Shown: positions 7,922 to 16,263, counted from the stretch's first letter. The stretch: 21,398 nucleotides of DNA from Candidatus Zixiibacteriota bacterium (GCA_003641405.1 QNAF01000007.1:1-21398); one strand, 5' to 3'. Program-made: numbers and translations. The notes: generated from the sequence alone by a model not told the origin.

Positions 7922-8875
7922 TCAGGATAGCTGTTTTACGACATCAGTAACCAGCATAGCATCATTCATGATGAAGAAATGAACGCACTTGACACCGCCT
8001 TCAAGCAGCTCCCGACACTGACGGACCGCCCATCGGATGCCGATTTCCTTGACGTGTTTGCGATTCTCGCTGATTTCATTAACCAGTTCCTCGGGAATAC
8101 TGATGTGGAAGTTCTTCGGAAGGCTGGTTAGTTGGCGCATAGTGCTTAGAATCTTCAGGCCGGGGATAATCGGTACTTCAATGCCTGCTTTGCGGCATTT
8201 CTCAACAAATTTGAAATAACTTCCAGAATCGAAAAACATCTGGGTAACAATATAGTCCGCGCCAGCAGCGACTTTCTCCTTTAGGTGCATGATGTCATCT
8301 GTCAAATTGGGAGATTCAACGTGTTTTTCCGGATGCCCGGCTACTCCGATACACATCTCAATCGAATCAGGATTGGCAATCTCTTCAAGGTACTTCCCTT
8401 CCTTGAGGTCAGCCAACTGACGGACCAGGTCCGTCGAGTAGATATTGGTAGTGCGATTATCGCCGACCGGTTTGACATAGTTGGTGTCGTCACCTCTAAT
8501 CACCAGCACATTGTGAATCCCCAGATAGCCAAGCTCAATCACGGCATCTTCTGTCTCTTCCCTGGTGAACCCACGGCAGAGCAGGTGAGGAACGGTGTCA
8601 ATGTTATAGCGGTTCTGAATGATACCGCAGATACTCATCGTTCCGGGGCGTTTCCTGCGAATTCGTCGCCGGAGGGTGCCGTCCCCCAACTCCTCATAAT
8701 ACGCATTGGCGCAGTGACTGGTTACGTCGATGAACGGTGGATTATACGGCTGCAACTGTTCCACGATGTCGAGAATATCCCGGGCGCTTTTCCCTCGTTG
8801 CGGGGGAATGATTTCATAGCTGAACAGTGGATTCTGAGCTCGACTGAGATGTTCGGTTACATACATTCCGGTCAT
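7922..8875 (-). CDS. metF: 5,10-methylenetetrahydrofolate reductase
   Basis: Cytoplasmic flavoenzyme of 317 aa that reduces 5,10-methylene-THF to 5-methyl-THF with NAD(P)H, feeding methionine synthase. The TIM-barrel fold is recognisable from SYEIIPPQRG, with the catalytic Glu at residue 21 (the E of 'EFFPP' in E. coli MetF). Further family signatures are DVTSHCAN, LVIRGDD, HPEKHVESP, and KVAAGADYIVTQMFFD with the F-D motif before IPIIPGLKILS. Length is normal. It starts 6 nt after metH in the same direction, so the two are co-transcribed. ATG 8875 is used; ATG 8866 (residue 4) has a better-placed CCGGA and could be the true start. The variant with DVTSHCANAYYEELGDGT is, from memory, typical of Bacteroidetes-like MetF. 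Confidence 0.97.
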   Translation of the reverse strand: MTGMYVTEHLSRAQNPLFSYEIIPPQRGKSARDILDIVEQLQPYNPPFIDVTSHCANAYYEELGDGTLRRRIRRKRPGTMSICGIIQNRYNIDTVPHLLCRGFTREETEDAVIELGYLGIHNVLVIRGDDTNYVKPVGDNRTTNIYSTDLVRQLADLKEGKYLEEIANPDSIEMCIGVAGHPEKHVESPNLTDDIMHLKEKVAAGADYIVTQMFFDSGSYFKFVEKCRKAGIEVPIIPGLKILSTMRQLTSLPKNFHISIPEELVNEISENRKHVKEIGIRWAVRQCRELLEGGVKCVHFFIMNDAMLVTDVVKQLS

Positions 8876-8881
8876 TCCCCG

Positions 8882-11800
8882 TTATCTGTTGACGTTCCGC
8901 CCCCTAGGTTCAATGGTTGCAGATTCTACAGGTGAATCTTTCACCGACGATTCATAACCCAGATGTGGGGCCAGCCAGCGTTCGGTTTCTTCTACGGACA
9001 TCCCCTTACGCCCAGCGTATTCGGAGACCTGATCTCTGCCAATTTTGCCCAGGCCAAAATAGTGGGATTCGGGATGCGAAAAATAGCAACCGCATACCGA
9101 CGCGGCCGGCTCCATAGCACAGTTCTCCGTCAGTCTAACACCGATATTTTTCTCGGCTTCCAGCAGGTCAAAAAGAACCTGTTTCTCGGTGTGGTCAGGA
9201 CAGGCGGGGTATCCGGGAGCCGGGCGAATGCCGGTGTATTTCCGTTTGATACACTCTCCTTGTCCGAGCTCTTCGTCTTTGGCGTAGCCCCACAATTCGG
9301 TACGGACCCGTTCGTGCATCCTCTCTGCAAGTGCCTCTGCCAACCGATCCGCCAGGGCCTTGGACATTATACTGTTGTAGTCGTCATTATTGCGCTCGAA
9401 CTGGAGAGCCAACTCTGCTGCGCCGATTCCAGCGGTAACAGCAAAAGCACCGACGTAGTCTGCTGTTTGTGTATCTTTGGGAGCCACGAAATCAGACAGG
9501 CAGGTATTGAACTTTCCGGGAGGTTTCTCTTTCTGCTGGCGAAGGCCGTGCAATACAGTCAGTACCGAAGAGCGGCTTTCATCGGCATAGATTTCAATGT
9601 CGTCTCCGGTGACGTTGGCTGGAAAAAGCCCGACAACTGCTGCCGCCTGCAATAGGCGTTCATCAATCATCTGTTTCAGCAACCGATTGGCGTCGGTCAG
9701 CAAAGTGTCGACTTCAATATCGGCATGGTCGTTTTCCATACGCCGGTATTTTCCCGGCAATTCCCAGGCCTTCAGCAACTGCTTCCAGTCGATGTATGGC
9801 ACGAGTTCAGCCAGAGGGTAGTCTTTGTAGACGGTGATTCCCATGACATTGGGACGTGTCGGCTGGTAACTGGCCCAGTCAATGCTAATGCTGCGTCTGC
9901 GGGCCTCGGTCAGCGAGAGTATTCTGGCGGCCGCCGCGCGACCAGTGTGTTCCTGTCGCACGATTTCGTACTGGTCCTTCACACCTTTGACAAAGGTGGC
10001 ATGCTGTTCTCTGCTTAGCAGCTTATTCACAGTGCTTACGCCGCGTGAGGCATCCGTCACATATACTGTTGGGCCATGGTACAAAGGATCGATCTTTACC
10101 GCCGTGTGAACGCGGGAAGTGGTCGCTCCTCCAATCAGGAGCGGAATGTCAAGCCCTTGTCGCTCCATCTCTCTGGCCACATGAATCATTTCCTCCAGCG
10201 ATGGCGTTATCAAACCACTAAGGCCGATGACATCGACGTTTTCTTCTCGGGCGGTTTTGAGAATCTGGTTGGTGGGTACCATTACTCCCAGGTCAATGAC
10301 CTCATAGTTATTACACTCCAGTACGATCGCAACGATGTTCTTGCCGATATCATGCACATCACCCTTTACTGTCGCCAGAAGAACCTTACCTCCTATCGAC
10401 GCCTCCCCCTCTTCTCTCTCGGCTTTCAGGAACGGTTGCAGGACCGAAACGGCTTTTTTCATCACACGGGCGCTTCTCACCACCTGCGGCAGAAACATTC
10501 TGCCGGAGCTGAACAGGTCACCCACCTTGTTCATACCGTCCATGAGTGGTCCCTCAATGACCTGTAACGAATGCTCGCATTTCTGGCGAGCTTCCTCAGT
10601 ATCTCGTTCGACATAACCGGTAAGCCCGTTTACCAGCGCGTATAGAAGCCGTTCTTCCACTGGTTTCTCTCGCCATGACAGGTCTTCGGTTTTCTTCCTG
10701 GCCGTACCTTTGGTTTTGGTGGCCAGTTCCGTGAGTCGAACGGTGGCATCCGCGTGTCGGTTTAGGATAACGTCCTCGACCGCCTGGCGCAGATCGGAGG
10801 GGATTTCGTTGTATACCACCAGTTGCCCGGCGTTGACAATTCCCATGTCCATACCAGCCTGGATAGCATGGTAAAGGAACACGGAGTGCATCGCCTCGCG
10901 AATGGTGTTGTTGCCCCTGAAGGAAAAGGACAGGTTGCTGAGGCCACCGCTGACCAGGGCGTGTGGCGAAGTCTCCTTAATTTTACGACAGGTCTCGAGA
11001 AAGGCTACGGCGTAGCTGTTGTGTTCTTCAATGCCCGTTGCAACAGCGAAAATGCCTGGGTCGAAAATAATATCCTGGGGAGCAAAGCCCACTTCCTCTG
11101 TGAGTATCTGGTACGATCTGGCACATATCCCTACTTTTCGTTCATAGGTATCAGCCTGACCTTTTTCGTCAAAAGCCATGACGATGGCTGCCGCGCCATA
11201 CTGTCGAATGAGAGATGCTTTTCGTTTGAACTCGGCAGGACCGTCTTTCAGACTTATCGAATTCACGATCCCTTTGCCCTGAAGGCATTTCAACCCAGCT
11301 TCGATCACCTCCCAGTCGGATGAGTCTATCATCACAGGAACTCGACTGATCTCAGGATCGGAGGCTAGCAGGTTCAGAAAGAGCACCATCGCCCGCTTGG
11401 AATCAAGCATTGCCTCATCCATGTTGACGTCGATAATCTGCGCGCCGCTGTGTACTTGCTTCAGGGCAACTTCCAGAGTCTCCTCGTATCGCTCCTCTTT
11501 GATGAGACGGGCGAACTTCGCCGAACCGGTGACATTGGTTCGCTCACCAACATTTACAAACAGAGAGTCAGGGCGAATAACCAATGGTTCCAGCCCCGAG
11601 AGGCAACAATAGGGTTCTCTTGCCGTCGGCTTGCGGGGTGTCAGGCTGTCAACAGCGTGGACGATTGCTTTTATGTGTTCAGGTGTTGTACCGCAACAAC
11701 CGCCGACAATATTAACCAAACCGTTGGAAGCAAATTCTCGCAGGATTCCCGCCATATGCTCCGGGGTGTCATCGTACTCTCCGAATTCATTGGGAAGACC

Positions 11801-12616
11801 GGCGTTGGGGTGGACGGACACCAGGGTATCTGCCACCCGTGATAGTTCTTCAACATGCGAACGAAGAGCTTCCGCGCCGAAAGCACAATTCAAACCTACG
11901 CAGAAAGGATCGCTATGGCTGATAGATATCCAGAACGCCTCGATTGTCTGACCGGAGAGAATGCGGCCGCTGGTGTCGGTGATAGTGCCCGATACCCAGA
12001 TCGGGATATCAAGATTCCGCTCTTTCAGAATGTCTCGCAGGGCGAACAGTGCCGCTTTGGCGTTGAGCGTGTCAAAGACTGTCTCCAACAGCAATATGTC
12101 AACGCCGCCATCAATCAGAGCTCTCCCCTGTTCTCCATACGCCTCTCGCATGTCATCAAAAGTCACGCTTCGATAACCGGGCCTGTTGACATCGGGCGAC
12201 ATGGTGCAGGTCTGGCCGGTTGGGCCGAGACTACCAGCCACGAACCTGGTCTTGTCAGTGAACGAATCGGCAACACCACGGGCGAGCTGGGCAGCGGCAA
12301 GGTTCATCTCGTAGACATACTGATCAGTCCGGTAATCCGACTGAGACAGAGCCGTACCGTTGAAGGTGTTGGTGCTTACTATATCGGCTCCGGCGTCAAG
12401 ATATGTCCGGTGGATTGCTTCGATGATGTCCGGCCTGGTAAGAGATAAGAGGTCGTTGTTCCCTTTCAGATCACACGGATGGCCAACAAAGCGATCACTT
12501 CGATAGTCGTTCTCTTGCAGTTCATATGCCTGGATCATCGTGCCCATGGCACCGTCCAGGACAAGAATACGGTCCGCGAGAATCTCTTTGAGGCTGTTGA
12601 TCTTACTTGTCACCAT
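8882..12616 (-). CDS. metH: Cobalamin-dependent methionine synthase, full length
   Basis: Cytoplasmic enzyme of 1244 aa that transfers a methyl group from 5-methyl-THF to homocysteine via methylcobalamin. All modules are present in order. The homocysteine/zinc domain (about 10-325) has C244 in VGLNCAFG and C307/C308 in GGCCGT. The folate-binding barrel (about 350-615) has VNVGERTNVTGS and IIDVNMDEAMLD. A cobalamin cap (about 645-740) is followed by a B12-binding Rossmann domain with the DVHDIGKN motif, whose axial ligand is H755, and SGLITPSLEEM. The C-terminal reactivation domain (about 925-1225) has the S-adenosylmethionine motif RPAPGYPACPDHTEK. Length matches E. coli MetH (about 1227 aa), so reductive reactivation is self-contained. 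The stop is 6 nt before metF. ATG 12616 is the natural N-terminus (ILVLDGAMGTMIQ follows at residue 17), although its ribosome site is weak. Confidence 0.98.
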   Translation of the reverse strand: MVTSKINSLKEILADRILVLDGAMGTMIQAYELQENDYRSDRFVGHPCDLKGNNDLLSLTRPDIIEAIHRTYLDAGADIVSTNTFNGTALSQSDYRTDQYVYEMNLAAAQLARGVADSFTDKTRFVAGSLGPTGQTCTMSPDVNRPGYRSVTFDDMREAYGEQGRALIDGGVDILLLETVFDTLNAKAALFALRDILKERNLDIPIWVSGTITDTSGRILSGQTIEAFWISISHSDPFCVGLNCAFGAEALRSHVEELSRVADTLVSVHPNAGLPNEFGEYDDTPEHMAGILREFASNGLVNIVGGCCGTTPEHIKAIVHAVDSLTPRKPTAREPYCCLSGLEPLVIRPDSLFVNVGERTNVTGSAKFARLIKEERYEETLEVALKQVHSGAQIIDVNMDEAMLDSKRAMVLFLNLLASDPEISRVPVMIDSSDWEVIEAGLKCLQGKGIVNSISLKDGPAEFKRKASLIRQYGAAAIVMAFDEKGQADTYERKVGICARSYQILTEEVGFAPQDIIFDPGIFAVATGIEEHNSYAVAFLETCRKIKETSPHALVSGGLSNLSFSFRGNNTIREAMHSVFLYHAIQAGMDMGIVNAGQLVVYNEIPSDLRQAVEDVILNRHADATVRLTELATKTKGTARKKTEDLSWREKPVEERLLYALVNGLTGYVERDTEEARQKCEHSLQVIEGPLMDGMNKVGDLFSSGRMFLPQVVRSARVMKKAVSVLQPFLKAEREEGEASIGGKVLLATVKGDVHDIGKNIVAIVLECNNYEVIDLGVMVPTNQILKTAREENVDVIGLSGLITPSLEEMIHVAREMERQGLDIPLLIGGATTSRVHTAVKIDPLYHGPTVYVTDASRGVSTVNKLLSREQHATFVKGVKDQYEIVRQEHTGRAAAARILSLTEARRRSISIDWASYQPTRPNVMGITVYKDYPLAELVPYIDWKQLLKAWELPGKYRRMENDHADIEVDTLLTDANRLLKQMIDERLLQAAAVVGLFPANVTGDDIEIYADESRSSVLTVLHGLRQQKEKPPGKFNTCLSDFVAPKDTQTADYVGAFAVTAGIGAAELALQFERNNDDYNSIMSKALADRLAEALAERMHERVRTELWGYAKDEELGQGECIKRKYTGIRPAPGYPACPDHTEKQVLFDLLEAEKNIGVRLTENCAMEPAASVCGCYFSHPESHYFGLGKIGRDQVSEYAGRKGMSVEETERWLAPHLGYESSVKDSPVESATIEPRGRNVNR

Positions 12617-12651
12617 GGCTTACCCATTATTTCGGCACATTCAAGAGTATT

Positions 12652-12680
12652 AGTATGGACAACCAGAACGAATCTGGCAA
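12652..12680 (-). promoter_or_regulatory. Possible promoter of metH-metF
   Basis: Read on the minus strand: TTGCCA (12680-12675; 5 of 6 to the -35), a 17-nt spacer and CATACT (12657-12652; 4 of 6 to the -10). Transcription would begin about 30 nt before the metH ATG, leaving no room for a leader riboswitch downstream of this start. If the true start lies further upstream, the B12-box-like string at 12745-12755 would be transcribed. Confidence 0.33.
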
Positions 12681-12788
12681 TGAGAATGTTGTTTCCGAGC
12701 CGTGTGTGCGGTGCATACCGACAAGTAACCAGGAACGGGATTGAGTCTTCTGGCTTGACACTACCCTCCCTATTCCTGCAAAAGAAGA

Positions 12789-12817
12789 GCCCGCGAGACA
12801 TTATGTCTCGCGGGCTT
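12789..12817 (-). terminator. Strong intrinsic terminator after the DNRLRE/SdrD lipoprotein gene
   Basis: A near-perfect inverted repeat, AGCCCGCGAGACAT / ATGTCTCGCGGGCT, gives a 12-14 bp GC-rich stem with a minimal AT loop, 24 nt after the stop codon. On the minus strand it is followed by CTTCTTTT. It insulates the metH operon, about 170 nt further on, from the lipoprotein gene. On the plus strand only a short TT follows. Confidence 0.88.
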
Positions 12818-12841
12818 TGAATTATCGATCAGGCAACGATC

Positions 12842-14248
12842 TTAGTCATCGTCGCCGAGACCGTCGCAATGACCTGGACCAATGATGCCATTGTTGTAGT
12901 CATCAAAGGTGCTCTTCAGTTTATTGATCGCTTTCTTCTGCTTCCTGGACAGGTTGTCCCAGTCGCTACAGCTATAGTCAGTCAGGACTTGATCAGCGTC
13001 TGCAATCTCATCAGCCACTGCACCCAGATCAGCTCCATTGGCGCCATTGAGCTTGACTGCCAGGAATTGAGCCATCAGCTTGACAAGACCGTTGGACGGA
13101 CCACCACAGTCCTTCTGACGAAGGATAGCGTAAGCCTCAGCGGCCGTGGTAACGTCGATGGAACCCAGCGAGATTGGCAGGAGATCCGTAACTACGTCGT
13201 CCTGTGGACCGAAGCCGGCGTGGTTCTTCCAGAAACCGATCGTAAGCGAGCAGCCTACCCATACCGGCCTATACAAACCGGCATCCCAGGTAGGATCGTG
13301 TTCACCCGGATCAAGAGTGGTGCAGGCGGCAATACCGGTTGAGGGATCAGCATCGCTATCGACGGCATCATCCGCACCCTGGTCCTGCGGGCTGAAGACG
13401 TAGCCTTCAGGAAGGACAAACACAATATTGTAGTCGCCCGGCTCCAGCTCATCAAAGAGATAGTAACCGTTGGCATCGGTATAAGTAGTGGCAACATAAT
13501 CGGCACAGTCGTAGAGCATGACTTCGGCGTTCGGGTAACCGAATTCACCTTCATCCTGAATGCCATCATTGTCAGCATCGAGCCAGACAAAGTCACCAAT
13601 CGAAGCCAGCTCGGGCCTTTCCGGAAGATCAAAACGGACAAGAGATTGTTTCTCAAGATCGGTGTCATTTCCCCAGCCAGCGTAAAGGCGAGGTGACCAA
13701 CCATGGTTGGTGTTGGGCTCTGACGCCCAGATGTAGGCGTCAGCTTCGGCGATTATCTGCACGCACTCCGTGCCACCGGTGGTCGCGTAGCAGATCTCAA
13801 GCATCGGCTGAGAGGCTGCTTCCCGACTATGAAAGGAGCTGCGAGGGTACACCATGTCGGCATGCTTAAGAAGCAGACCAAAGTTATCATAATCACCAGC
13901 CAGCCAACCCTGGGTCAAAGAGGTCACATCAACAGTCTTCCAGCCGAGAACATCAGCGACAAAAGACGCCTCAGAAGGGGTCGCAAAGGCTCCCGCGAAG
14001 CTGTTGAAAGTTACTGCGTACTCGTCCCAATCGGAAGTGACCCGATGGACGGAGACATCGTTGCCGCTCGCAGTACTAACAAACAGGTACAGTGTAGCCG
14101 TCTGAACGTCGGCCCCAGCCACTAGGGCCGCAGAAGCCAGACTCAGATTGGCCGGGCCAGTTATATCCGGGTCTCCTTGTTGGGAGCAACCGAACGCGAC
14201 TAATGCCACAACCGCGACCAGCAAAAGTAGTTTTGTGATTCTGAGCAT
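12842..14248 (-). CDS. Predicted secreted lipoprotein: DNRLRE-like, SdrD-B-like and GFWKNH-type domains
   Basis: 468-aa exported protein. A hydrophobic signal ends in LVAFGC (C21), a slightly atypical lipobox, so it is probably an outer-membrane or surface lipoprotein. Residues about 45-155 resemble the C-terminal half of a DNRLRE domain (ATLYLFV, SDWDEYAVTFNSF, WKTVDVTSLTQGWLAGDYDNFGLLL). Residues about 166-208 resemble its N-terminal half (DAYIWASEPNTNHGWSPRLY, then SLVRFDLP). An SdrD-B-like Cna/collagen-binding beta-sandwich follows at about 214-328 (GDFVWLDADNDGIQDEGE, TDANGYYLFDELEPGDY). The last 140 residues begin SLTIGFWKNH, a tail I know from bacterial surface proteins but cannot assign a function. 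The C-terminus is acidic (GLGDDD). AAAGGAGAG before ATG 14248 is an excellent ribosome site. No enzymatic residues were seen; a structural or adhesive role is inferred. Confidence 0.85.
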   Translation of the reverse strand: MLRITKLLLLVAVVALVAFGCSQQGDPDITGPANLSLASAALVAGADVQTATLYLFVSTASGNDVSVHRVTSDWDEYAVTFNSFAGAFATPSEASFVADVLGWKTVDVTSLTQGWLAGDYDNFGLLLKHADMVYPRSSFHSREAASQPMLEICYATTGGTECVQIIAEADAYIWASEPNTNHGWSPRLYAGWGNDTDLEKQSLVRFDLPERPELASIGDFVWLDADNDGIQDEGEFGYPNAEVMLYDCADYVATTYTDANGYYLFDELEPGDYNIVFVLPEGYVFSPQDQGADDAVDSDADPSTGIAACTTLDPGEHDPTWDAGLYRPVWVGCSLTIGFWKNHAGFGPQDDVVTDLLPISLGSIDVTTAAEAYAILRQKDCGGPSNGLVKLMAQFLAVKLNGANGADLGAVADEIADADQVLTDYSCSDWDNLSRKQKKAINKLKSTFDDYNNGIIGPGHCDGLGDDD

Positions 14249-14279
14249 ATTGCTGCTCTCCTTTCATAAGTAAAAAGTA

Positions 14280-14309
14280 TCTATATTCTAATCATGCAAT
14301 TAGTTGCAA
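14280..14309 (-). promoter_or_regulatory. Possible promoter of the lipoprotein gene
   Basis: On the minus strand, TTGCAA (14309-14304), an 18-nt spacer and TATAGA (14285-14280) lie in an AT-rich stretch about 32 nt before the ATG at 14248. The match is moderate; nothing else near it looks better. Confidence 0.3.
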
Positions 14310-14714
14310 ATCGTTGTGCAGGCCACGGCAACTTCAGCGCAACTCCTGGCACTTTGGAAGCCTTCCGGTCACTCAGTATCTGTTGTTTGTCCACTATTCA
14401 GCAAAGCCCGTGCCAATTCTTTGTGTGGACTAAATGGCTCTAATATCAGGATAATCAGATTGGTTCCTGAAAATTGCCAGGGCTCCAGTAGTACAACTTT
14501 GCTTTCGTGACACAGATTCTGGACATCACACTCAGCCAAGCGCTAGGCTGACAGGGCGAATTTGCAGCCCTCGCACGGTGTCAGTAAGACCTCGCCCCCG
14601 ACCGCCTCTGTGATCCTCGGCCAACAAATTCCCCTGCAATAATTTAACACCTGTTCTATAATTCGGTGTATCTCAGAAGGTCACACGAGCAACTATTCGT
14701 CTTGGAAAAATCCG
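14310..14714. other. Intergenic stretch between divergent lipoprotein and truncated gene
   Basis: About 400 nt without a credible gene. A 69-codon open frame on the plus strand (14304-14510) has no ribosome site and no family resemblance. The only structure that stands out is a 20-nt near-palindrome, TCAGCCAAGCGCTAGGCTGA (14532-14551), with one mismatched pair. It could be an operator or short hairpin; no T-run follows. Confidence 0.4.
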
Positions 14715-15077
14715 ATGCACAGCGACGGATTACAGTTGATACGGCTGTACTTTGTGGCTGCAATGATCGTAGCCGGGTCAATCTCGCTGGCTGCGGGCCA
14801 GGCTATCGTCGTCGATCATAATTCGGTTGGCCAGTTTGAGTCGATCTCGGCAGCAACGTTCGATCAGATCAGAGCCAACTACAACTTCTTCTACGGCCGT
14901 GCTTCTCACGGCAGACAACTCATTGATGGTCAAGACATGCTGGCAGAAGAGAGCAGTACTTTTGCCCGTCTCGAACACTACAGAGTCAGCGCGGATTTGG
15001 GGTACTTGGGCAGCGTGGATTGGGTTGTCCCGATGCGTACGTATCTCGACTCTCACCCTGAGTGCAACCGTTTTTGA
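14715..15077 (+). pseudogene. Truncated secreted protein with a GRASHGRQL motif (probable gene remnant)
   Basis: 120-aa open frame with a clear signal peptide (hydrophobic YFVAAMIVAGSISLAAGQA) followed by IVVDHNSVGQFESI and NYNFFYGRASHGRQLIDGQD. The last part recalls, from memory, a family of secreted proteins of unknown function with a 'H-T-S-H-G-S-Q-L' motif, in which a longer C-terminal domain normally follows. Here the frame stops right after WVVPMRTYLDSHPECNRF, where family members usually continue with a W-S-W-C-type core. None of the three forward frames restores recognisable sequence in the next 120 nt, so this looks like a deletion remnant rather than a simple frameshift. A weak GGA lies 8 nt before ATG 14715. 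It could instead be a genuine short exported protein. Confidence 0.55.
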
Positions 15078-15197
15078 GCCGGAATCTGCCTCCTGCAGGC
15101 AGAGTACGCACCATTTGTCCCCAAGTCAACAACTACGAAGTGGCCGGGCTGATAGTGTTCTTAGTAGTGGTGAGAAACCCCTTCCACTTCTTTCACG

Positions 15198-15227
15198 TTG
15201 ACACTAAATATGAATGTTGGCTACTTT
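15198..15227 (+). promoter_or_regulatory. Possible promoter immediately before the VanZ-like gene
   Basis: A perfect -35 hexamer TTGACA (15198-15203), an 18-nt spacer and TACTTT (15222-15227) end only 6 nt before the ATG at 15234. If used, the transcript would begin at or very near that ATG, giving a leaderless or nearly leaderless mRNA. That would fit the absence of any Shine-Dalgarno sequence there. Confidence 0.3.
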
Positions 15228-15233
15228 AGTCGA

Positions 15234-16205
15234 ATGAAATCGAAATTTGTCATGCAAGTGTTATTGTTGGCAGTTGCTGCTGCGGGGCTTTTGACCATTC
15301 TGGTCTGCGTCGAGTTGCCGAATGCCTACTTGTGGAAGGCAATATCCAATTTTGGGCACCTTCCGTTGTTCGGAGCGTTTTCCCTGGTTATGTTTGGTTT
15401 GTCCGTGTACATTCTTGGAAGCAGGGTGCGGAGGCGCCGGTCGCATTACATAATTGCGCTGGCAGCCACAGTCATAGTGGGAGGCGTTTCCGAATGCTTT
15501 CAGATTGCCGGTCCCCGTGACGCTGGCTTGTGGGACTTACTCCGAGACATAGGAGGGGGAATCTCATTTCTCTGTTTGTTCATGCTTGGTGACTCCGAAA
15601 TGACGCTTCACATGGGAGACCGGATCCGCAAGTTCAGAGCTGTGGTGCTGTTCGTCGCTCTGGTGATAATAATTCCAGGGATTTTCCCGGTAGGCTATTG
15701 GGCTAGCGCTTATTGGCACAGGAGCAGTACTTTTCCGGCAATATGCGAGTTTGAATCGATGTGGGAGAGTCCGTTTCGAGAGGCGAGGAATGCGGAGTTG
15801 GCTGTGGTTGCCGCCCCGGCAGGTTGGCCGAGTTTAATCGGTAATCACGTGGCCAAGCTAACATTCCGGCCAGCGATCTATTCGGAGTTTGTCGTGCTGG
15901 AGACCTGTCCCGATTGGAGTAAGTTTGGCACGTTGGCCTTTGAAGTCTACTCGGAATTGCAAACAGCAGTCTTTGTATTCATGAGGCTGGAGGACGCGTA
16001 CCACAACAACGAACCTGACGATAGATTCGATCGCAGAATCCAGGTGTCCCCAGGTCTCAATCGAATTTCTATTCCGCTGATTGATATCAGAAGGGCACCG
16101 ATCGCTCGGGATATGGATATGGGTGCCATTCGGACGTTCAGCTTGTTCGTTCACAAGCCGGCGGATACATTTACACTCTACCTGGACAATTTCAGGCTGG
16201 AATAG
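15234..16205 (+). CDS. VanZ-like membrane protein with C-terminal beta-sandwich domain
   Basis: About 323 aa. Five hydrophobic segments (roughly residues 7-26, 43-62, 71-89, 104-118 and 136-156 from this start) enclose VanZ-family signatures: NFGHLPLFGAFS early, then GGVSECFQIAGPRDAGLWDLLRDIGGG, in which the E, Q, R and D pattern is conserved. VanZ-like proteins sit in the inner membrane and have no settled biochemical role; some confer low-level teicoplanin resistance and many occur in polysaccharide loci. The last 160 residues form a soluble domain (FPAICEFESMWESP to FTLYLDNFRLE). Its closing 'Y-x-D-N-F-R-L' strand resembles CIA30/carbohydrate-binding-type beta-sandwiches, so binding of a cell-surface glycan is plausible. 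In-frame starts at TTG 15198 and ATG 15210 also lack ribosome sites; ATG 15234 gives the cleanest membrane-protein N-terminus. Confidence 0.83.
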   Translation: MKSKFVMQVLLLAVAAAGLLTILVCVELPNAYLWKAISNFGHLPLFGAFSLVMFGLSVYILGSRVRRRRSHYIIALAATVIVGGVSECFQIAGPRDAGLWDLLRDIGGGISFLCLFMLGDSEMTLHMGDRIRKFRAVVLFVALVIIIPGIFPVGYWASAYWHRSSTFPAICEFESMWESPFREARNAELAVVAAPAGWPSLIGNHVAKLTFRPAIYSEFVVLETCPDWSKFGTLAFEVYSELQTAVFVFMRLEDAYHNNEPDDRFDRRIQVSPGLNRISIPLIDIRRAPIARDMDMGAIRTFSLFVHKPADTFTLYLDNFRLE

Positions 16206-16227
16206 GACCACAAAATCGGGGAAGTCC

Positions 16228-16244
16228 GGTGCTATGGGAGCACC
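16228..16244. terminator. Small hairpin between convergent genes
   Basis: GGTGCT-ATGGG-AGCACC forms a 6-bp stem with a 5-nt loop, in the 58-nt gap between the VanZ-like gene and the convergent sorting-tag gene. No T-run follows on either strand, so terminator function is uncertain. Confidence 0.25.
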
Positions 16245-16263
16245 CTGGGAAGGGCTGACAAAT

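Noticed and set aside
8963..9655. 230-codon plus-strand frame inside metH, and a similar one at 11855-12448
   Set aside because: Both are antisense shadows of a full-length, domain-complete MetH; their translations lack domain structure.
12610..12801. 63-codon minus-strand frame in the metH leader
   Set aside because: It starts inside the terminator stem and overlaps the metH start in another frame; no ribosome site or family signal.
14304..14510. 69-codon plus-strand frame in the intergenic region
   Set aside because: No ribosome site, and composition unlike the neighbouring genes.
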